Assembly (NCBI GenBank): GCA_030431185.1
Contig: JAUIJO010000049.1
Span: forward strand, 1-15,062
Direction: 5' to 3'
DNA length: 15,062 nucleotides
DNA from: Gammaproteobacteria bacterium
Lineage (GTDB): Bacteria > Pseudomonadota > Gammaproteobacteria > Xanthomonadales > Xanthomonadaceae
The notes under the pieces were generated by a model. That model saw only the letters and a program-made list of their open reading frames with translations. It ran no database searches and had not been told where the DNA came from. The position numbers and the translations under genes were made by a program. Of this stretch, positions 7,985 through 14,734 are shown in pieces. The number at the start of each line of letters is the position of its first letter. Position 1 is the stretch's first letter.

Positions 7985-9697
7985 ATGCGCCTGTCGCAGT
8001 TCCATCTCCATACCAGCAAGGAAACCCCCGCCGATGCCGAGCTCGTCAGCCACAAGCTGATGCTCAAGGCGGGCATGATCCGCAAGCTCGCCGCCGGCCT
8101 GTACACCTGGTCGCCGCTGGGCCTGCGCGTGCTGCGCAAGGTCGAACGCGTGGTCCGCGAGGAAATGGACGCCTCCGGCGCCGTCGAACTGCTGATGCCG
8201 TCGGTGCAGCCCAGGGAGTTGTGGGAAGAGACCGGGCGCTGGGAAAAGTTCGGTGGCCAGTTGCTGAAGATGAAGGACCGCAAGGACGCCTGGTACTGCT
8301 ACGGGCCGACCCACGAGGAAGTCATCACCGACTTCGCGCGCGACGAACTGGCCAGCTACAAGCAGCTGCCGGTGACCTTCTACCAGATCCAGACCAAGTT
8401 CCGCGACGAGATCCGCCCCCGTTTCGGCGTGATGCGCGCGCGCGAGTTCCTGATGAAGGACGCCTATTCCTTCCATGTCACCGACGAGGACCTGGGCCGC
8501 GAATACCTCAACATGTTCAATGCCTATTGCCGGATTTTCTCCCGGCTGGGCCTGAAATACCGCGCGGTGTTCGCCGATACCGGCAGCATTGGCGGCAGTG
8601 CATCGCATGAATTCCACGTCCTGGCCGATTCGGGCGAGGACGCCATCGCCTATTCGACCGATTCCGATTACGCGGCCAACGTGGAGCTTGCCGAAGCCCT
8701 TCCGGAAGGCGAGCGCCATGCCGCCGAGGAAAGCCTGCGCGACGTGGAAACCCCCACGCAGAAAACCTGCGAGGCGGTCGCCGCACTGATGGGTATCGGC
8801 CTGGAGCGCACGGTCAAGTCCATCGCCCTGATGGGCGAGAACGCCGAGGGCGAGGCCGAGTTCGTGCTGGCCCTGGTGCGCGGCGACCACGTCCTCAACG
8901 ACATCAAACTGGCGAAACTGCCCGGCCTGGGCAGCCATCGGCTGGCCACCGAGGCCGAGATACTCGAGCACCTGGGCAGCGAACCCGGTTTCCTCGGCCC
9001 GGTTTCGCCGCGCCAGCCGATCCGCGTGGTGGCCGACCGCAGCGTCGCTGCGCTGGCCGACTTCGTGGTCGGCGCCAACCGACCGGGTTTCCACCTGGCG
9101 GGCGTCAACTGGGGGCGCGACCTGCCCGAGCCGGAAACCGTCGCCGATATCCGCAACGTCGTGGAAGGCGACCGCTCGCCCGACCGCCATGGCACCCTGG
9201 GAATATGCCGGGGCATCGAAGTGGGCCACGTCTTCCAGCTGGGCCGCAAATATGCCGAAGCGATGAAATGCACGGTACTCGATGAAACCGGCAGGGCCGT
9301 GGTGCCGGCGATGGGCTGCTATGGCATCGGCGTGTCGCGCATCGTCGCGGCGGCGATCGAGCAGAACTTCGATGCCAACGGCATCCGCTGGCCGGAATCG
9401 ATGGCCCCGTGGCGTGCCGTGGTCTGCATGATCAACCCGAAGAAGGATCCCGCGGTGACCGAGGCGGCCGAATCGCTTTACCGGGAACTCAATGCCGCCG
9501 GCGTCGAGACCGCGCTGGACGACAGGGGCCTGAGGCCCGGCGCGATGTTCGCCGATATCGAACTCATCGGCATTCCCCACCGGATCGTGGTTTCCGAGCG
9601 CGGACTGGCGGCCGGCACCTTCGAATACCGCGCGCGCACGGAAGCCGAGGCGGAAAACCTCGACCACGCCAACCTGAGGGCCCGCCTGGGGCTTTGA
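7985..9697 (+). CDS. proS: Prolyl-tRNA synthetase ProS (bacterial type with editing insert)
   Basis: Class II aminoacyl-tRNA synthetase charging tRNA-Pro; 570 residues, against 572 in E. coli. Seen in order: the N-terminal catalytic part with GPTHEE (107-112) and class II motif 2 around FRDEIRPRFGVMRAREF (139-155); the inserted YbaK-like editing domain (about 225-405, including ERTVKSIAL), which clears Ala-tRNA-Pro; motif 3 with G447-I-G-V-S-R452; and a C-terminal anticodon-binding domain starting near APWRAVVCMI. The start at 7985 matches the family's MRxSQF N-terminus. Third positions ending in A or T (for example TAT, GAT, GAA) look commoner than in the neighbouring genes, mostly from about 8450 on; this is a visual impression and may just reflect ordinary variation. 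Upstream lie two hairpins, downstream a terminator-like stem-loop. Confidence 0.97.
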   Translation: MRLSQFHLHTSKETPADAELVSHKLMLKAGMIRKLAAGLYTWSPLGLRVLRKVERVVREEMDASGAVELLMPSVQPRELWEETGRWEKFGGQLLKMKDRKDAWYCYGPTHEEVITDFARDELASYKQLPVTFYQIQTKFRDEIRPRFGVMRAREFLMKDAYSFHVTDEDLGREYLNMFNAYCRIFSRLGLKYRAVFADTGSIGGSASHEFHVLADSGEDAIAYSTDSDYAANVELAEALPEGERHAAEESLRDVETPTQKTCEAVAALMGIGLERTVKSIALMGENAEGEAEFVLALVRGDHVLNDIKLAKLPGLGSHRLATEAEILEHLGSEPGFLGPVSPRQPIRVVADRSVAALADFVVGANRPGFHLAGVNWGRDLPEPETVADIRNVVEGDRSPDRHGTLGICRGIEVGHVFQLGRKYAEAMKCTVLDETGRAVVPAMGCYGIGVSRIVAAAIEQNFDANGIRWPESMAPWRAVVCMINPKKDPAVTEAAESLYRELNAAGVETALDDRGLRPGAMFADIELIGIPHRIVVSERGLAAGTFEYRARTEAEAENLDHANLRARLGL

Positions 9698-9704
9698 AAC
9701 GCGA

Positions 9705-9732
9705 CGCCGGAATCTCCGCGGAGGTTCCGGCG
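9705..9732 (+). terminator. Stem-loop terminator candidate after proS
   Basis: Seven bases after the proS stop, cgccggaa (9705-9712) pairs with ttccggcg (9725-9732). The inner part (ctc/gag around a cgcg loop) pairs further, giving a stem of about twelve pairs including one T-G wobble. No T-run follows directly, so intrinsic termination would be imperfect. Position and strength make a transcript-end role likely. Confidence 0.5.
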
Positions 9733-9746
9733 CGGTCCGGTACTCA

Positions 9747-9775
9747 TTTACGAAAACGCCCGTGCCGATTATGAT
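9747..9775 (+). promoter_or_regulatory. Sigma-70-like promoter with overlapping palindrome, H-NS-like gene
   Basis: TTTACG (9747-9752) and TATGAT (9770-9775) are 17 bases apart and match the -35 and -10 consensus at 4 and 5 of 6 positions. This is the most AT-rich stretch in the neighbourhood. The start of transcription would be near 9782, giving a leader of about 49 bases. The -10 box sits in an inverted repeat, ccgat-tatg-atcgg (9765-9778), which could be an operator. Confidence 0.6.
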
Positions 9776-9830
9776 CGGACACGTTTCCACGGACGGCTGA
9801 CGTTATTTTCCCCTATTTCCCGGAGGCCGC

Positions 9831-10181
9831 ATGTCGATCGACCTGAATACCCTGTCCGCGAAAGAACTCGAATCCCTCATCACCAAGGCCAAGAAGCGCA
9901 AGACCACCCTGGCCAAGCGCAAGCCGATCGCTTCGGTGCGCAAGAAGCTGACCGCCCAGGCCAAGGCCGAGGGCTACACCATCGCCGAGCTGTTCGGTGG
10001 CAAGGCCCCGGCCACGAAGGCCGCCGCGCCGCGCAAGAGCCGCAAGACGGGCAAGGTCGCCCCCAAGTACCGCGACCCGGCCAACAGCGAGAACACCTGG
10101 ACCGGCCGCGGCAAGCAGCCGCGCTGGCTGGCCGCATATACCGCCAAGGGCCGCAAGCCCGAGGATTTCCTGATCAAGTGA
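9831..10181 (+). CDS. H-NS-family nucleoid-associated DNA-binding protein
   Basis: A 116-residue basic protein of the H-NS histone family in the form common in Xanthomonadaceae and beta-proteobacteria (Bv3F/XrvA-like). The N-terminal 50 residues are a charged helical oligomerisation region (LSAKELESLITKAKKRK). A lysine/alanine/proline-rich linker (58-77) follows, then the C-terminal DNA-binding domain with KYRDPANSENTWTGRGKQPRWL (79-100; TWTGRGKQPRWL is the diagnostic block) and the ending FLIK. The N-terminal part is shorter than in E. coli H-NS, so the oligomerisation mode may differ. It probably acts as a silencer of AT-rich genes; targets cannot be inferred. GGAGG (9822-9826) four bases before the ATG is a strong ribosome site. 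The gene appears monocistronic, with its own promoter at 9747-9775 and a terminator at 10250-10284. Confidence 0.93.
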   Translation: MSIDLNTLSAKELESLITKAKKRKTTLAKRKPIASVRKKLTAQAKAEGYTIAELFGGKAPATKAAAPRKSRKTGKVAPKYRDPANSENTWTGRGKQPRWLAAYTAKGRKPEDFLIK

Positions 10182-10230
10182 CGCACTGGCGCGATTCCGC
10201 CTGCAGGAATCGCCGTTGCCAATGCCTCAC

Positions 10231-10398
10231 CCCGGCGAACGCCGGGATCCAGACGGCCCGCCGCAAGGTGGGCCGTCTGCTTTTCGTGCGGCGCGATGCC
10301 GCGTAGCGGCGGTTGGCAAGCCGCGTATCTCCTCCCAACCCCCGGCCCAGCGCAGCGCGCTGGGCGTTCGGCACGCCACAAGGTGGGCCGTCTGCTTT
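10231..10398. repeat. Composite intergenic repeat block with four hairpins and a 20-base direct repeat
   Basis: The 281-base gap between the convergent H-NS-like and thrE genes holds, in order: a REP-like hairpin cccggcg/cgccggg (10231-10246) followed by gatcc; the terminator stem (10250-10279); gccgc/gcggc (10298-10310); and cccagcg/cgctggg (10346-10364). A perfect 20-base direct repeat, caaggtgggccgtctgcttt, occurs at 10264-10283 and 10379-10398, 115 bases apart. The first copy includes the right arm of the terminator; the second lacks the matching left arm. Nothing coding is supported here. Confidence 0.65.
10250..10284 (+). terminator. Intrinsic terminator of the H-NS-like gene
   Basis: A perfect 10-bp stem, cagacggccc (10250-10259) / gggccgtctg (10270-10279), with a ten-base loop, is followed by c and four T. 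It lies 68 bases after the H-NS-like stop codon and is the best intrinsic terminator in the window. The T-run is short. Confidence 0.62.
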
Positions 10399-10462
10399 CC
10401 GGGAAAAGGACGGGGTTTCAATGCTGGCGGGAACGATGGACGTCGGCCCGCCCGGGTTCCAC

Positions 10463-11749
10463 CTAGAGGTTCCGCCGCGACGGCATCAGCAGGTTGCCGA
10501 TCATCAGGCCGGCGATCAGCGACAGCAGGATGTTCAACACCGCCAGCAGTGCCTGGTTGCCGGCACCCACGTCCTGCTCCTGTATGAGCGTCAGCAATCC
10601 GCGCAGGCTCGCGCTGCCGGGGACCAGCATGATGATGCCGGGCACGCGGATCACCGCGCCGGGACGCTTGACCCATTGGGCGTAGGCGTTGCCGGCCACG
10701 GTGATGAGCAGGGCGGCCAGGAAGATGCCGACCGGGGCGCCCAGCGCCAGGCCGACGTGGCGCGAGATCAGGTAGCCGCTGGCCGCCGCCAGCATCACCA
10801 CCGGATAGTCGCGTCGCTGCCCGCGGAACAGGATCGCGAAGGCGCACGACGCCAGCACCACCGCACAGGCCTCCACCCACGCCGGCTGCGGACGCCAGGC
10901 CCGCACCTGGGGCTCCAGCCCCAGCATGCCGGCGATGTAGAGCGCGAGCGCGGTGCCGATGCCCAGCTTCAGCACGGTGGTCACCGCACCGGCGAAACGC
11001 GCCGTTCCCGAAATCAGGTGCTGGCTGGTGAGTTCGCTGACGGCGTTGGTCAGGGCCAGGCCGGGCAGCAGCACGATCAGCGACGCGATGATCACGGTGT
11101 TCTGGTTCAAAGGGGCGACGTAACTGGCGACCAGGAGGGTCAGTCCCGCGGCCATCAGGGCGGCGATCGCCTCCAGGCCCTCCTTCAGCCTGGGGCGAAG
11201 TTCCGCGAACTGCACCAGCAGGCCGATCAACAGACCGTTGACCGCCGCGACCCCGATCTCCATCCAGGGCAGCCGCAGCAGGCCGGCGACGGCGCAGGCC
11301 GACATGCCGTAGCCCAGGGCGAGGAGCATGCGCGAGCGGTAGGTCGGCGGCACGTCGAGGGCCTCCAGGGCCGCATGCGCCTCGGTCAATCCCATCTCGC
11401 CGGCCAGCACCGCCTCGGCGACCCGGTCGGTCTCGACCAGTCGCGCCAGGTCGTTGTCGCCGGGGGACAGGCGGATCACCCGGGTCACGTCGCTTTCGCC
11501 CGGCGGCCGCAGCGGGTCGCTGAAGGTCAGGATCAGGCCGGTGGGATTGGCCCAGGGCTCGCACTCGAGCGACAACTTGTCGGCGATCAGCGTGATCGCC
11601 CCCTCCAGGCGCTGCGACGTCGTGCCGTAGGCATGCAGGCGCTCGGCGAGTTCGCAGACGAAGTGGATGCGCTCGGAATAGCGTGCGTCGCTCAGCGGCC
11701 GGGGCCTGGCTGCCATGGGGAGGGGTTCGGGGTTGATCGGGGTCGACAT
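10463..11749 (-). CDS. ThrE-type threonine/serine exporter family protein
   Basis: Inner-membrane protein of 428 residues with the two-part ThrE architecture. The soluble N-terminal segment (about 25-140; FVCELAERLHAYGTTSQRLE at 30-49 is typical of the DUF1212 part) is followed by a membrane region (about 140-278), then a second membrane set (about 290-425) like the DUF3815/ThrE_2 half, ending in VPGIIMLVPGSASLRGL (369-385). About ten hydrophobic helices are visible. ThrE of Corynebacterium glutamicum exports threonine and serine by the proton gradient; the substrate here is inferred only. The ATG at 11749 was chosen because the frame's earlier start (11944) would overlap the divergent mlaE-like gene; ATG 11716 is an alternative, and neither has a good Shine-Dalgarno. 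The 106-base gap to 11856 must carry both divergent promoters, but I see no convincing boxes. Confidence 0.88.
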   Translation of the reverse strand: MSTPINPEPLPMAARPRPLSDARYSERIHFVCELAERLHAYGTTSQRLEGAITLIADKLSLECEPWANPTGLILTFSDPLRPPGESDVTRVIRLSPGDNDLARLVETDRVAEAVLAGEMGLTEAHAALEALDVPPTYRSRMLLALGYGMSACAVAGLLRLPWMEIGVAAVNGLLIGLLVQFAELRPRLKEGLEAIAALMAAGLTLLVASYVAPLNQNTVIIASLIVLLPGLALTNAVSELTSQHLISGTARFAGAVTTVLKLGIGTALALYIAGMLGLEPQVRAWRPQPAWVEACAVVLASCAFAILFRGQRRDYPVVMLAAASGYLISRHVGLALGAPVGIFLAALLITVAGNAYAQWVKRPGAVIRVPGIIMLVPGSASLRGLLTLIQEQDVGAGNQALLAVLNILLSLIAGLMIGNLLMPSRRNL

Positions 11750-11855
11750 GGCGGAAGCATGGCATGACACGGCGGCATCGCAAGCCTTGCCCGGCTTCCT
11801 TCGCCCCACGTGAACACGCGACGACGCTTGCCCTGTATCCTCGGCGGACGCGCCC

Positions 11856-12974
11856 ATGAACCAGCCACGACCGGACACGCCGCGGCTCGACGCCGCTCCC
11901 GACCAGCCCACCCGGCTCCGGCTCACCGGACGCTGGACGCTCAACTACGCCAATGACGTGACGGAGGCGCTGCGGGGCGCACCGGCGGATGCCACCGGCT
12001 TCGACGCCCGCGGGGTGACCCGCCTCGATTCGCTGGGGGTGCTGCAGCTCCTGCGCTTCGCGCGCCGCCGGGACATCGACTTCGACGCCTGCCTGTTCCA
12101 CGAGGACCATCGCTCGCTGGTCGCGGCGATCGAGGACGTCGCCGACGACCGGCCCGGCCGCAAGCGCGAACTGGGCTTCAACGACGCCCTCGCCCGCCTG
12201 GGGCGCGCGGTCCACCGCAAGTGGTTCGAGTTCCAGGGCCTGCTGGGTTTCTTCGGCGAGGTGCTGGTCAAGCTGGGGCGCATGTTCCGGCAACCGGCCC
12301 GGTTCCGGCCCACCGCCACGGTGCACCACATGGAGCAGGTGGGCCTGGATGCCGTGCCGCTGGTCGCGCTGCTGTGCTACCTGGTCGGCGCGGTGATCGC
12401 CTTCCTCGGCTCCAACATCCTGCGCGACTTCGGCGCGACGATCTTCGTCGTGGAACTGGTCAGCATCTCGTTCCTGCGCGAATTCGCCGTCCTGCTGACC
12501 TCGATCATCCTCGCCGGCCGCACCGCCAGCGCCTTCACCGCGCAGATCGGCGCGATGGTCAGCCGCGAGGAGGTCGACGCGATCCGCACCCTCGGCCTGG
12601 ATCCCGTGGACCTGCTGGTGATCCCGCGCGTGCTCGCGCTGGTGATCATGCTGCCCCTGCTCACCTTCGTGGCGATGATCGCCGGCCTGCTGGGCGGCCT
12701 GACCGTGGGTGCCTATGCACTGGACATCCCGCCCCAGCAATACCTGGCCCGCATGCAGGACACCATGGAGTTGCGCCACTTCCTGGTGGGCCTGGCCAAG
12801 GCGCCGGTGTTCGCGATGATCATTTCCCTGATCGGCTGCCTGGAGGGCCTGCAGGTGGAAGGCACCGCCCAGTCGGTCGGCGAACGCACCACGTCCAGCG
12901 TCGTCCAGGCCATCTCGCTGGTCATCATCCTCGACGCCTTCATGGCGATCTGGTTCATGCAGATGGGGATCTGA
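11856..12974 (+). CDS. MlaE-family lipid ABC transporter permease with fused N-terminal STAS domain
   Basis: A 372-residue inner-membrane permease (E. coli MlaE has 260). Residues about 18-95 look like a STAS domain: beta start LRLTGRWTL, then the helix-capping LDSLGVLQLL with D58-S59 at the usual switch position. This is the role of separate MlaB in E. coli. The permease domain (about 115-372) has an amphipathic N-terminal helix, then hydrophobic helices near 165-190, 195-222, 252-287 and 310-370. The family's cytoplasmic coupling segment, MVSREEVDAIRTLGLDP (234-250), contacts the ATPase. The complex moves lipids between inner and outer membranes; direction and lipid are not readable. It heads an operon: its stop abuts the next ATG with no gap. 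GGCGGA lies about eight bases before the ATG. Confidence 0.93.
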   Translation: MNQPRPDTPRLDAAPDQPTRLRLTGRWTLNYANDVTEALRGAPADATGFDARGVTRLDSLGVLQLLRFARRRDIDFDACLFHEDHRSLVAAIEDVADDRPGRKRELGFNDALARLGRAVHRKWFEFQGLLGFFGEVLVKLGRMFRQPARFRPTATVHHMEQVGLDAVPLVALLCYLVGAVIAFLGSNILRDFGATIFVVELVSISFLREFAVLLTSIILAGRTASAFTAQIGAMVSREEVDAIRTLGLDPVDLLVIPRVLALVIMLPLLTFVAMIAGLLGGLTVGAYALDIPPQQYLARMQDTMELRHFLVGLAKAPVFAMIISLIGCLEGLQVEGTAQSVGERTTSSVVQAISLVIILDAFMAIWFMQMGI

Positions 12975-13808
12975 ATGAACGATACGTCCCAACACCGCCC
13001 GGACGAACGCGAACCGATCATCCGCGTGCAGGGCCTGGTCAACCGCTTCGGTGAGCAGGTCGTGCACGACGGCCTGGACCTGTCGGTCCGGGCCGGCGAG
13101 ATCATCGGCGTGGTGGGCGGCTCCGGCACCGGCAAGTCGGTGTTGATGCGCAGCATCCTCGGCCTGCGCCGTCCCGACGCGGGCGAGATCGAGGTGCTGG
13201 GGATCGACGCCCGCAGCGAGGACGCGTACGAGCGGCGCGAGATCGAAAGGCGCACCGGCGTCCTGTTCCAGGATGGCGCGCTGTTCTCCTCGCTCACCGT
13301 CGGCGAGAACGTCCAGGTACCGCTGAAGGAATACCACCCGCACCTGCCCGACTCGCTGCTCTACGAGCTCGCGTTGCTGAAGGTCAAGCTGGCCGGATTG
13401 CCGGCCGAGGCGCTCGACAAGCTGCCGGCGCAGCTGTCCGGCGGCATGCGCAAGCGCGCCGGGCTGGCCCGTGCGCTCGCACTGGACCCGCCCCTGCTGT
13501 TCCTCGATGAACCCACCGCCGGGCTCGACCCGATCGGCGCGGCGGCATTCGACCGGCTGATCCGGACCCTGCAGCAGGCGCTGGGGCTGACGGTCTTCCT
13601 CATCACCCATGACCTCGACACCCTGTACGCTATCTGCGATCGCATCGCCGTGCTCGCCGACCACAAGGTGCTGGTGAACGCCCCGATGGACGAGGTCGAG
13701 CGTTTCGACCATCCCTGGGTGCAGGAGTATTTCCACGGCCCCCGCGCCCGCGCCGCCCAGCAGGCCCGCGATGCAGGCCCCCGCGAACGGAAAGAAGGCA
13801 TCGACTGA
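12975..13808 (+). CDS. MlaF-like ABC transporter ATPase
   Basis: Cytoplasmic ATPase of 277 residues powering the MCE lipid transporter. All nucleotide-binding motifs are intact: Walker A G48-GSGTGK-S55, Q-loop Q99 in LFQDGALF, signature LSGGM at 154-158, Walker B LLFLDEP at 174-180 with E179, D-loop GLD, and H-loop H212. The LFQDGALFSSLTVGENV block and the KRAGLARALAL sequence are typical of the MlaF/Ttg2A group. A tail of about 25 residues beyond EYFHG is charged and probably disordered. Its ATG immediately follows the permease stop (TGA-ATG), with GGGGA (12965-12969) as ribosome site inside the upstream gene. Its own stop overlaps the next start by one base (TGATG). Dimer formation with the permease is inferred from the family. 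Confidence 0.95.
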   Translation: MNDTSQHRPDEREPIIRVQGLVNRFGEQVVHDGLDLSVRAGEIIGVVGGSGTGKSVLMRSILGLRRPDAGEIEVLGIDARSEDAYERREIERRTGVLFQDGALFSSLTVGENVQVPLKEYHPHLPDSLLYELALLKVKLAGLPAEALDKLPAQLSGGMRKRAGLARALALDPPLLFLDEPTAGLDPIGAAAFDRLIRTLQQALGLTVFLITHDLDTLYAICDRIAVLADHKVLVNAPMDEVERFDHPWVQEYFHGPRARAAQQARDAGPRERKEGID

Positions 13809-14734
13809 TGGAAACGAAAGCCAACTACGTGCTCATCGGCGCATTCACGATCGTGGTGACGCTGTTCCTGCTGCTGTTCGCGCTGTGGGCGGCCAAGTAC
13901 TCGTCGGAGAAGAGCTGGCAGGAGTACGCCGTGATCTTCAACGAGCCGGTCACGGGCCTGTCGGAGGGCAGCACCGTGCAGTACAACGGCATCGCCGTCG
14001 GCACGGTCGAGAAGCTGCGCCTCGCCCCGGACGATCCCCGGCGCGTGCTGGCCAAGCTGCGCGTCCAGGCCAACGCACCGGTCAAGACCGACACCCGCGC
14101 CAAGATGTCGATGACCGGCATCACCGGCAGCCCGATCATCCAGTTGACCGGCGGCAGCCCGGGGGCGCCGCTGCTGGTGGATACCGACCATCGCGAAGTG
14201 CCCGTCATCGAGACCGAGCCCTCGGCCCTGCAGAACATCGCGGACACCGCCAACCGGCTCGTGTCGCGACTGGACCAGGTGCTGAGCGAGGAGAACGTCG
14301 AGCGCGTGTCCAACACGCTGGCCAACATCGAGTCGATGACCGGCTCGATCGCCGACCAGCGCGATGACATCAAGGCGCTGATCGTCGAGGCCCGCAAGTC
14401 CAGCGAGCAGTTGCACGCCACCCTGGTCACCACCAATGGCGCGATCGAGAACCTCGACCGCGAGCTGGTGGACAAGCTGCCCGGCCTGGTCGCCAAGCTC
14501 GAGAACACCCTGGGCAACCTCGATTCCGCCGCCGGCAACGCCAATGGCATCCTGAGCGAGAACCGCGCCGCGATCGGCAGCTTCGCCAACGACGGCCTCG
14601 CGCAGCTGGGCCCCACGCTGTCGGAGCTGCGGTCGCTGGTGAAGGACCTGCGCCGCATCAGCGACCGACTCGACAACAACCCCTCGCGCTACCTGCTCGG
14701 CCGCGAGGCGCCGAAGGAGTTCGTACCCGAATGA
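13808..14734 (+). CDS. MlaD-like MCE-domain lipid-binding protein
   Basis: A 308-residue periplasmic protein anchored by one N-terminal membrane helix (8-30). The MCE domain follows (about 39-116: YAVIFNEPVTGLSEGSTVQYNG, then GTVEKL, and TGITGSPIIQLTGG). MCE subunits form hexameric rings with a hydrophobic pore for lipids. Residues about 140-290 form a long, mostly helical region with heptad-like leucine spacing, ending LDNNPSRYLLG. E. coli MlaD (183 residues) lacks such an extension; PqiB/LetB-type and Ttg2-type relatives use helical tails to build a needle or barrel, so this protein may span part of the periplasm. A GAAGG about nine bases before the ATG is a plausible ribosome site. Its stop overlaps the next start by four bases (ATGA). 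Confidence 0.94.
   Translation: METKANYVLIGAFTIVVTLFLLLFALWAAKYSSEKSWQEYAVIFNEPVTGLSEGSTVQYNGIAVGTVEKLRLAPDDPRRVLAKLRVQANAPVKTDTRAKMSMTGITGSPIIQLTGGSPGAPLLVDTDHREVPVIETEPSALQNIADTANRLVSRLDQVLSEENVERVSNTLANIESMTGSIADQRDDIKALIVEARKSSEQLHATLVTTNGAIENLDRELVDKLPGLVAKLENTLGNLDSAAGNANGILSENRAAIGSFANDGLAQLGPTLSELRSLVKDLRRISDRLDNNPSRYLLGREAPKEFVPE

Noticed and set aside
10264..10398. The two 20-base direct repeats as a CRISPR array or attachment sites
   Set aside because: There are only two copies with a 95-base, hairpin-filled spacer, no cas genes, no integrase and no tRNA. An intergenic repeat explains them better.
10182..10587. Small open frames in the repeat block on both strands
   Set aside because: Their predicted peptides are translations of repeat hairpins, such as HPGERRDPDG and WIPAFAG, which I recall as recurrent false genes in repeat-rich GC-rich genomes.
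11750..11944. Longer thrE-like gene starting at 11944
   Set aside because: It would overlap the first 89 bases of the divergent permease gene, and the extension has no ThrE similarity.
10227..13736. An 1169-residue minus-strand open frame running through thrE and the MCE operon
   Set aside because: It lies in another frame of thrE and antisense to the permease and ATPase genes, and even spans the repeat block. No domain or start signal supports it.
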